DNA of 29,896 nt, taken from the NCBI RefSeq assembly GCF_020742175.1, contig NZ_DYXM01000239.1, positions 1 through 29,896 on the forward strand, in the 5' to 3' direction. The notes beneath the pieces were generated by a model. The model was not told the origin of the DNA. It searched no databases and saw only the letters and a list, made by a program, of their open reading frames with translations. This stretch comes from Dietzia timorensis (GTDB taxonomy: Bacteria > Actinomycetota > Actinomycetes > Mycobacteriales > Mycobacteriaceae). Positions 22,079 through 28,624 of this stretch are shown here, piece by piece (position 1 is the first letter of the stretch; each line of letters starts with the position of its first letter). A program made the position numbers and the translations under genes.

Positions 22079-23955
22079 GCCGCGAACACACCCCACCGAC
22101 GCCGGCAGGCTTGCTCGGGTCCTGGACACGTTCGCCGGACAAGGCCGAGATCTTCGCTCGCGACACGTGGTACCTCGAGGCGTCCGAACAGCTGGCGGGG
22201 CGCACAGCGGACGCCGCTGCAGAGGGCGCCCGTACTGCTGTGCTCCTCATCAAGCCCGACGGCGTGTGCGCCGGCGCGGCTCCGGCGGCGGTCGACTGGC
22301 TGCTCGAGGCCGGCTATACGATTCATGACGCCGCGGCGGCCCGGCTCGGCCGCAACGATATCCGCGCGCTGTGGCTGCACCAGTGGAATATCGCCTCGCC
22401 GGAGCGGCGGGGACTGGCCGACGTCATCCGCTCGCTGTCCCCCTCGCTGGTCCTCGTACTCGGGCGCGACCGGGTCGAAGGGGACGTACCTACGTCCGTA
22501 GAGCTCACGGCTGCGAAAGGCCCGACGGACCCGGCCAAGCGCGTGCCCGGAGAGCTCCGCCACGCGCTGCCTACCGACTCCTACCTGCTCAATTTCGTCC
22601 ATACCCCGGACGAGCCGGCGGATGTGCTGCGCGAGCTCGGCATCTATTTCGACACCGCGCGCAGAGCGCAGACGATCGAGCGTATCCTCTCGCGCCACGA
22701 CTCCGCGGACGTCGCACGCACGCTCGCCGCCGAGCTGACCGAAAAGCACCACATGCCCACTATCAATGTAGAGAACTCCCGGATCGCACTTATCGCTCGC
22801 TCGCGCCACGGCGAAACCACCGAGGACACCACACGGCGGCTCCTCGCCTCCCCCGCCGATCTCGATCCGCTCACCGCGTGGCACGTCCTCGTTGCGGGGG
22901 CAGGCACGCTGCCCATGCGCACCCCGCACGGCGACGTCACTCTCGCCAACCCCGGCGCCGCGGCATGGCAGAGCGGGGCGACCGAGCCGCTGCACACACG
23001 CGCCCTCGACCGCCGACTGGTGCACCGCCGTTCGCGCGCCGAAACGTTCGTGAGCACCATGGCCGAGCCGCGCCGCGACGACCAGGGGCGCCTCGTCGTC
23101 CCCGTCGGCGCACAGGTCGCCCGGGCCCACCCGGTGCACGGCGACCACCTCGGCGCCCAGTCCGGTCGGCTCGACCTCCTCCAGCTGATGGAGACATGTC
23201 GGCAGGGCGCCATCGCAAGCGCACACGTCAACTACGGTGCGCCGCTGGGACACGCTTTCATCGTGCGCAGGTTCAGCGGCGCCTTCGACGGCGATGCGCC
23301 GCTGCACTCGGGTCACCCGCTGGAAGTCACCATCGACATCGTCTCCGAGCGCGAACGTAGCGCGCCCGGCGGGGACGGCTCGGTCACCGGCCTCGACGTG
23401 GACTTCGCCGTGTTCGGCCCGGAACGCACGCGGCTCGCGACGTTCTCCGGTTCGTATACGTGGCTTTCGCAGGCGGACTACCAGGCGCTCCGGACGGCCG
23501 CACGCGAGAGCGCGGGCTTCGCCGGCGAGCCGGTCGCGCTCCCGCCGTGCGCGCCGATCGCGGCGGAGGAGATCCTCCGCGAGGTCGCGGCGAACGCCGT
23601 CATCTCCCCCGGCGGCCGGCAGCTGGTCGTGGACCCGGCCCACCCGGTGCACTTCGACCACTCCCTCGACCACGTGCCAGGCATGCTCCAGCTCGAGGGT
23701 TCGCGCCAGGCCGCGCTGCTCACCGTCCTCGAAGGTGAACGCGAACAATGGCATATGACGTCGATCGACGCTGATTTCCGTGGCTTCGGCGAACTCGAGA
23801 GCCGAGTCGAGATCGAGACGGCGTCCCAGGACGCACCGCCCGGCGCCACGCTCGGGGCGCGCGTTCTCCTACGCCAACATGGACGGTTGATTTCCGACGT
23901 GCTCGTCGGTCTCCGCCGGCCCGAAATCGGCGGGACGGAGCCTGGTAGCCGATGA
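22075..23955 (+). CDS. NDP-kinase-like domain fused to an AfsA-type double hotdog domain
   Basis: This is a 626-residue fusion. Residues ~52-195 match nucleoside diphosphate kinase: AVLLIKPDGV with K60, PAKRVPGELR with R162, and LLNFVHTPDEP with N173 and the phospho-acceptor position H176. The NDP-kinase active-site residues I can check are thus kept. Residues ~310-615 are an A-factor-biosynthesis (AfsA/ScbA) pair of hotdog folds. VHRRSRAETFV and DLLQLMETCRQGAI (367-380) lie in the first half, and HFDHSLDHVPGMLQLEGSRQA (527-546) in the second. AfsA joins a beta-ketoacyl-ACP to dihydroxyacetone phosphate to start butenolide synthesis, so a similar C-C or ester-forming step on the ACP-bound chain is likely. 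Residues 195-310 are unassigned. I chose the ATG in the ATGA overlap; it also keeps the conserved KPDG well inside. Confidence 0.88.
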   Translation: MSREHTPPTPAGLLGSWTRSPDKAEIFARDTWYLEASEQLAGRTADAAAEGARTAVLLIKPDGVCAGAAPAAVDWLLEAGYTIHDAAAARLGRNDIRALWLHQWNIASPERRGLADVIRSLSPSLVLVLGRDRVEGDVPTSVELTAAKGPTDPAKRVPGELRHALPTDSYLLNFVHTPDEPADVLRELGIYFDTARRAQTIERILSRHDSADVARTLAAELTEKHHMPTINVENSRIALIARSRHGETTEDTTRRLLASPADLDPLTAWHVLVAGAGTLPMRTPHGDVTLANPGAAAWQSGATEPLHTRALDRRLVHRRSRAETFVSTMAEPRRDDQGRLVVPVGAQVARAHPVHGDHLGAQSGRLDLLQLMETCRQGAIASAHVNYGAPLGHAFIVRRFSGAFDGDAPLHSGHPLEVTIDIVSERERSAPGGDGSVTGLDVDFAVFGPERTRLATFSGSYTWLSQADYQALRTAARESAGFAGEPVALPPCAPIAAEEILREVAANAVISPGGRQLVVDPAHPVHFDHSLDHVPGMLQLEGSRQAALLTVLEGEREQWHMTSIDADFRGFGELESRVEIETASQDAPPGATLGARVLLRQHGRLISDVLVGLRRPEIGGTEPGSR

Positions 23956-24866
23956 CCCCGTTGGGTGTGGCCAGGTCGACCGCGATGTTCTTCCGCGAGC
24001 GCTTCCCCGCCACTTACGTCCTCTACGCCGTCCTGTGGTCCTCGGCAGCGACGTCCGCGGCGCGGTCGCTCGCCGGTTTCGGGGTCGATGCCGCGAGCGC
24101 CGGGCGATTCGCGGCGCAGACGGTCGCGCTGCTTGCGGCGCTCATCGCGTTGCGCCTGCTCGACGATCTCAAGGACCTTCCCGGCGACCGCGCGGCGCAT
24201 CCGGACCGTCCGCTGCCCTCGGGCCGAGCCTCGCCGGCGGAGTATGGCGTGGCGGCGGGTGCCTTCGGCGCGACCGGGCTCATACTCGCGTTCGTGTCCG
24301 CCGGTGTCGTTGGTGCGGCGACTCTCGCCCTGGTTCTCGCCTACGGAATCGCGCTGTGGCCAATCGGCCGCGCAATCGGGCACCTCGATCGCCGACCGCT
24401 GCTGGAGATGGCGCTGACCTACCCGGTGCAGATCCTGGCCACGATTTTTCTCCTGACTTCGACGTATCAGCGTCTCGAACCCGGCACAGCCAATCCGCAG
24501 GTCATCTGGCTGTTCGTGTTCTTCGCCGGCGCCTTCCTGCAGCTCGAGATTGCACGCAAGTCGGCGTCAGCGGAGAATTCTGCAGCCGGAGATTACTCGC
24601 GCGTGCTCGGCGTTCGCGGTGCGGCTGCGCTCTCGGCTGCGTTCTCGGTCCTCGCGGTGTTCGGCGCGGTCGTTCTCGCCCATCCCTGGGATTCCGCGCC
24701 GGTATTCAACGTCGCCGGATGGCTCCTGCCGCTGACGCTGATCATCCCGTTCGATTCCCTGTGGAACTTCGCCCGCGGGGATCGGGACCGGCCGAGCGCC
24801 GCATCGGCCGCGCTCTTCCTCGTCCTGCTCTACCTCTGTGTTTCCCTACTCGTGCTCATCGGCTGA
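23952..24866 (+). CDS. UbiA-family membrane transferase with atypical second motif
   Basis: This is a 304-residue protein with eight to nine hydrophobic helices. The first metal-binding loop is LRLLDDLKDLPGDRAAHPDR (D71, D72, D75 and D79), followed by PLPSGR, as in UbiA prenyltransferases. At the place of the second DxxxD motif there is instead LEIARKSASAENSAAGDYSR (199-217), as far as I can align it. The family moves prenyl or other diphosphate-activated groups onto an acceptor inside the membrane. No prenyl-diphosphate synthase is encoded nearby, so the donor could be a general isoprenoid diphosphate, or a phosphate- or nucleotide-activated product of this operon. Starts in an ATGA overlap. 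Confidence 0.82.
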   Translation: MTPLGVARSTAMFFRERFPATYVLYAVLWSSAATSAARSLAGFGVDAASAGRFAAQTVALLAALIALRLLDDLKDLPGDRAAHPDRPLPSGRASPAEYGVAAGAFGATGLILAFVSAGVVGAATLALVLAYGIALWPIGRAIGHLDRRPLLEMALTYPVQILATIFLLTSTYQRLEPGTANPQVIWLFVFFAGAFLQLEIARKSASAENSAAGDYSRVLGVRGAAALSAAFSVLAVFGAVVLAHPWDSAPVFNVAGWLLPLTLIIPFDSLWNFARGDRDRPSAASAALFLVLLYLCVSLLVLIG

Positions 24867-24894
24867 ACCCGATCGCCGCCAGCCGGAAGGATCC

Positions 24895-26280
24895 ATGATC
24901 GATATGGCCGCATTCCCGAACCGCCTCTCAGACGTGCCGTGGGCGCCGGGCCGCCTCCCCGGAATCGGCCACGCGCGCCAACTCATCACCGACCCGCTCC
25001 CGTTCGTCCGCTCCCTGCCGAAGTACGGTCCCGTCGTCAAGGTCGGGATGGGCCCGCGTCCGCTATACATGGCGACGACAATCGAGCTGGTGCGGGAGGT
25101 CGGTCTCGGGCGGGCCGGCGAGTTCCACCGCGACAATCTCATCGAGCCCGTCGCCCCGTTCACCGGGCGCTCGCTGGTCACGCTCAGCGGGTCCGATCAC
25201 CGCCGTCGACGCCGCCTCATCGCGCCGGCCTTCCACCGCAACCGCATCGCGGTGTACGCGCAGTCATTCGCCGAAATCGCCGACCGGTGGCTGGACACGC
25301 TTCCCGTGGGGACCCCGTTCGACGCCACCCCATTCGTGGAGAAACTCGCGATCGACACGCTCATGGCGTCTCTCATCGGCGCTGATATCGGCGCCGATGC
25401 GCGCTCGGTCCTCAGCGCGAAGTCCCCCGAATTACTCGCCGAGGCCTCGATCCGAACAATCTTCCCCGTCGCTGTCGCCGAGCTGCGCCGCAGCTCCCAT
25501 CGCCGCTTTCTCGACACCTCGGCCCGCATGCGCGCGGAGGCGAAGAACGTGGTCGCAGAATATCGCCACAACGGCAGCGACCGCGGGGACCTGCTCTCCA
25601 CACTGGTCACCCACGTCGACCCGGGTACGGGAGAGTCCCTCGGCGACGAGGACATCGTCGACGAGCTCGTCGGTTTCGTCATGGGAGGCATCGAATCCCC
25701 GGCCGGCATGCTCCTGGCGTTCCTGCACGAGCTGACCCACGCGCCGTCCGCGCTGTCGGAGGTCATCGACGAGATTGATGACGTCGTGGGGTCCGGGCCG
25801 GTCGAGGCGAGTCATGCCACCGCGCTGCCGGTCACACGCCGCGCTCTCATGGAGACGATGCGCCTGTGGACCTCGTGGATCACGCTGCTCGATGCGCGCG
25901 GCGAGATCCGCCTCGGCGACCTCGTCCTGCCCGACGGCGTCCAGATCGGGATGAGCCCGCAGGCAATCCACTCCGATCCGCGCAACTTCCCCAGGCCCAC
26001 CTCGTTTGAACCGCACCGCTGGCTCCCGGGCCACGAGTCGGAGGCTCGCGACACCGCCGCGATCCCGTTCGGCGTCGGCGTGCGGAATTGTCCCGCCGAC
26101 CTGTATTCGTGGTCGGCGCTCACGATCCAGGCAGCGGCGATCCTCAGGCGTTTCGTCCCTGTCGCCGAGGACGGCGGAGCCCCGCGGACCGCGGTCGGCT
26201 ACACGACCAAGGGCGTCGGAATCCGCCCGAACAGTGTGCGGATCAGTCTGTTCCCGCGAGGCGCTCGGCCCGCTCGATAA
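24895..26280 (+). CDS. Cytochrome P450
   Basis: This is a 461-residue heme monooxygenase without an N-terminal membrane anchor. The C-helix region is LSGSDHRRRRRLIAPAF (98-113). The I-helix has VMGGIESPAG, in place of the usual AGxxT. The K-helix ExxR is ETMR (320-323), the meander has FEPHRWLPG, and the heme loop FGVGVRNCP places the thiolate ligand at C399. The lack of the usual Gly two residues after Cys (CPAD) and the GGIES oxygen-groove variant are mild departures from the consensus. Redox partners are not in the window. A GGAAGG site 5-10 nt before the ATG and a 28-bp gap after ubiA suggest the same operon with its own ribosome-binding site. The 3' end overlaps folD. Confidence 0.92.
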   Translation: MIDMAAFPNRLSDVPWAPGRLPGIGHARQLITDPLPFVRSLPKYGPVVKVGMGPRPLYMATTIELVREVGLGRAGEFHRDNLIEPVAPFTGRSLVTLSGSDHRRRRRLIAPAFHRNRIAVYAQSFAEIADRWLDTLPVGTPFDATPFVEKLAIDTLMASLIGADIGADARSVLSAKSPELLAEASIRTIFPVAVAELRRSSHRRFLDTSARMRAEAKNVVAEYRHNGSDRGDLLSTLVTHVDPGTGESLGDEDIVDELVGFVMGGIESPAGMLLAFLHELTHAPSALSEVIDEIDDVVGSGPVEASHATALPVTRRALMETMRLWTSWITLLDARGEIRLGDLVLPDGVQIGMSPQAIHSDPRNFPRPTSFEPHRWLPGHESEARDTAAIPFGVGVRNCPADLYSWSALTIQAAAILRRFVPVAEDGGAPRTAVGYTTKGVGIRPNSVRISLFPRGARPAR

Positions 26281-27100
26281 CGTTGGTCATCAGGAAGGCG
26301 CGGGTCAGCGGACCCACCCCTCCTGGGTTGGGGCTGACGGCGCCGGCCACATCCCACACATCGGGCGCGAGATCCCCGGCGAGTTTTCCGTCCACGCGGG
26401 ACACGCCCACGTCGAGAAGCGCCGCGCCCGGCTTCACCATGTCCGCGGTGATCATGTGCGGCACCCCCGCCGCGGCGATGACGATATCGGCGGCACGTGT
26501 GTGCGCCGCGAGGTCCTTCGTCCCGGTGTGGCACAACGTCACCGTCGCGTTTTCACTGCGCCGGGTGAGCATCAGCCCGATCGGCCGCCCGACGGTAAGC
26601 CCACGTCCAACGACCACGACCTCGGCGCCGGCGATCTCCACATCGAAGCGACGCAGCAGCGCGAGGCAGCCGTTCGGCGTGCACGGCAGTGGCGCGTCCT
26701 GTCCGATCACGAGCCGGCCGAGGTTCGTCGGGTGCAGCCCGTCGGCGTCCTTGTCGGGGTCGATCCGCTCGAGGATCGCGTTCTCGTCGAGGTGCTTCGG
26801 CAGCGGCAGCTGCACGATGTAGCCGGTGCATTCGGGATCGGCGTTGAGCCGGTCGATCTCCGCCTCGAGCTGGGACTGCGTGGTGTCCTCGGGCAGGTCG
26901 ACACGGATGGACTTGATGCCGATCTGCTCGCAGTCGCGGTGCTTCATCTTCACGTACGACGCGCTGCCCGGGTCTTCGCCTACGAGCACCGTCGCCAGGC
27001 CGGGCACGATGCCGGACTCGGCGAGAGCCGAGGCGCGCCGGGCGAGGTCGGCGACGATCTCGTCGCGAGTCAGTTTGCCGTCCAGTTTGATCGCAGTCAC
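26243..27100 (-). CDS. folD: Bifunctional methylenetetrahydrofolate dehydrogenase / methenyltetrahydrofolate cyclohydrolase
   Basis: This 285-residue enzyme interconverts 5,10-methylene-, methenyl- and 10-formyl-tetrahydrofolate in one-carbon metabolism. VGEDPGSASYVKMKHRDCEQ carries the catalytic YxxxK pair. YIVQLPLPKHL and DPDKDADGLHPTN are the two FolD signatures, and VVVGRGLTVGRPIG binds NADP. I took the GTG at 27100 as start. It gives the usual 281-285 residue length, whereas the longer frame adds an unmatched low-complexity N-terminus. Upstream AATAAT is an imperfect -10 at leaderless spacing. The last 38 bp overlap the end of the convergent P450 gene. The conserved DUF3017 neighbour is missing at this end. 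Confidence 0.96.
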   Translation of the reverse strand: MTAIKLDGKLTRDEIVADLARRASALAESGIVPGLATVLVGEDPGSASYVKMKHRDCEQIGIKSIRVDLPEDTTQSQLEAEIDRLNADPECTGYIVQLPLPKHLDENAILERIDPDKDADGLHPTNLGRLVIGQDAPLPCTPNGCLALLRRFDVEIAGAEVVVVGRGLTVGRPIGLMLTRRSENATVTLCHTGTKDLAAHTRAADIVIAAAGVPHMITADMVKPGAALLDVGVSRVDGKLAGDLAPDVWDVAGAVSPNPGGVGPLTRAFLMTNVIERAERLAGTD

Positions 27101-27192
27101 GCCGCCAATTATTGCAGGTTCGGATCGCCGGCCGCGCGCTGCCTGCACACCGCAATTTAGAATCCGGCGCCCCGACGTAGCACTATTTACCC

Positions 27193-28113
27193 ATGGCGAA
27201 CGGCAAGATCCTTCTGTACTACTGCTTTACTCCCCTGGCGGATCCGCACGCGATCATGTTGTGGCAGCAGGCCTTGTGCGAGAAACTCGGCCTCCGCGGC
27301 CGCATCATCGTCTCGCCCGACGGGATCAACGGCACGGTCGGCGGCGAGCTCGCGGACTGCAAGGCTTACCGCAAGGCCACCCGCGCGTACCTGCCGTTTC
27401 GCGATATGCCGTTCAAGTGGTCCGAGGGTTCGGCCGAGGATTTCCCGCGCCTGTCGGTCAAGGTCCGCGACGAGGTCGTCTCCTTCGGGGTGCCCGAGGA
27501 ACTCACCGTCGACTCCGGCGGAGTCGTTGGCGGCGGCACGCACCTGTCCCCCGACGAGGTCAACGCGCTCGCCGAGTCCCGCGACGACGTGGTGTTTTTC
27601 GATGGCCGCAACGCCTACGAGGCCAAAATCGGGAAGTTCAAGAACGCGATCGTGCCCGACGTCACGACCACCCACGACTTCATCTCCGAGCTCGAGTCGG
27701 GCAAGTATGACGAGCTCAAGGACAAGCCGATCGTCACCTATTGCACCGGCGGCATCCGCTGCGAGGTGCTGTCCTCGCTCATGACCTCCCGCGGCTTTTC
27801 CGAGGTGTATCAGATCGACGGCGGCATCGCCCGCTACGGCGAGAAGTACGCCAACCGCGGCCTGTGGGAGGGCTCGATGTACGTCTTCGATCGGCGCATG
27901 CACATGGAGTTCGGACCGAAGGACGATCCGGACTACCGTCAGCTCGGCGAGTGTGAGGATTGCGGCGCCCCGACCAACGAGTTCGTCAACCGCGACCGCG
28001 ACGGCGAGCGCATCCTCGTGCTCCTGTGCGACGACTGCGCGGCCGCGTCCACGGACCCCACCGCCCGGAATTCCGATGACGTCGGACGCCGCGATTCCCA
28101 GGCCGCGGGGTAG
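27193..28113 (+). CDS. trhO: tRNA uridine-34 5-hydroxylase (rhodanese-domain, TrhO/YceA family)
   Basis: This 306-residue protein has the TrhO order. An N-terminal alpha/beta domain (ILLYYCFTPLADP, IIVSPDGINGTVGG) comes first, then a rhodanese domain. That domain has FFDGRNAYEAKIGKFKNAI, the active-site loop YCTGGIRCE with its catalytic Cys, and VYQIDGGIARYGEKY. The C-terminal part has two Cys pairs (CEDCGAP and LLCDDC) that look like a zinc-binding knuckle. The E. coli enzyme makes 5-hydroxyuridine at tRNA position 34 using oxygen. No Shine-Dalgarno is clear. It is followed five bases later by trmL, in one operon. Confidence 0.92.
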   Translation: MANGKILLYYCFTPLADPHAIMLWQQALCEKLGLRGRIIVSPDGINGTVGGELADCKAYRKATRAYLPFRDMPFKWSEGSAEDFPRLSVKVRDEVVSFGVPEELTVDSGGVVGGGTHLSPDEVNALAESRDDVVFFDGRNAYEAKIGKFKNAIVPDVTTTHDFISELESGKYDELKDKPIVTYCTGGIRCEVLSSLMTSRGFSEVYQIDGGIARYGEKYANRGLWEGSMYVFDRRMHMEFGPKDDPDYRQLGECEDCGAPTNEFVNRDRDGERILVLLCDDCAAASTDPTARNSDDVGRRDSQAAG

Positions 28114-28118
28114 CCGCA

Positions 28119-28622
28119 GTGCCTTCTCCGATTTCGACTGAAGGTTCACCGGCCGGGCCGGCGCGCGTGCTGTTCCATTCGCCGCGGATCCCGCCGAACA
28201 CGGGCAATGCCATCCGTATGGCGGCCGGGTCCGGATGCGAGCTGCATCTCGCCGGCCCGCTCGGCTTCGATCTGTCCGAGCCGCACCTGCGCCGCGCGGG
28301 CCTCGATTACCACGACCTCGCCCACGTCGTCGTCCACGACGACATCGAGGCCGCGTTCGCCCATCTCCTCCCGGCCCGCGTGTTCGCGTTCACCGCGCAC
28401 GCCTCCACCCACCACACCGACATCGCCTACGGCCCCTCGGACGTGCTGCTGTTCGGTCCCGAACCCACGGGCCTCGACGAGGCGGTGCTCGCCGACTCGC
28501 GCATCACCGCGCAGCTGCGCATCCCGATGCTCCCGGGGCGCCGCTCGATGAACCTGTCGAACGCGGCGGCCGTTGCGGTGTACGAGGCGTGGCGCCAGCA
28601 GGGCTTCCGCGGCGGCACGTAG
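28119..28622 (+). CDS. trmL: tRNA (cytidine/uridine-34-2'-O)-methyltransferase, SpoU/TrmL family
   Basis: This 167-residue SPOUT methyltransferase starts at a GTG five bases after trhO. RIPPNTGNAIRMAAG is the family motif 1, and RRAGLDYHDL follows. VLLFGPEPTGLDEAVL and IPMLPGRRSMNLSNAAAVAVYEAWRQ are the knotted SAM-binding motifs 2 and 3. The length (about 150-165) and the RRAGLDY segment point to TrmL, which methylates the ribose of nucleotide 34 in certain tRNA-Leu species, and away from longer rRNA methylases. Pairing with trhO suggests a wobble-base modification operon. It converges with dnaE2 with two bases between the stops. Confidence 0.9.
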   Translation: MPSPISTEGSPAGPARVLFHSPRIPPNTGNAIRMAAGSGCELHLAGPLGFDLSEPHLRRAGLDYHDLAHVVVHDDIEAAFAHLLPARVFAFTAHASTHHTDIAYGPSDVLLFGPEPTGLDEAVLADSRITAQLRIPMLPGRRSMNLSNAAAVAVYEAWRQQGFRGGT

Positions 28623-28624
28623 CC

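Noticed and set aside
21871..23754. Long minus-strand open frame (627 codons) opposite the NDPK-AfsA gene
   Set aside because: It is a high-GC shadow frame. The translation is Arg/Gly/Val-rich without any family motif, while the plus strand carries two recognisable domains.
22075..23955. Annotation of the gene simply as an A-factor (gamma-butyrolactone) synthase
   Set aside because: The AfsA part is real, but the fused kinase-like domain, the operon context and the lack of a receptor gene make this specific product unsupported.
26281..27148. Longer folD start at 27148
   Set aside because: It adds 16 low-complexity residues before the conserved start; the GTG at 27100 gives the normal family length.
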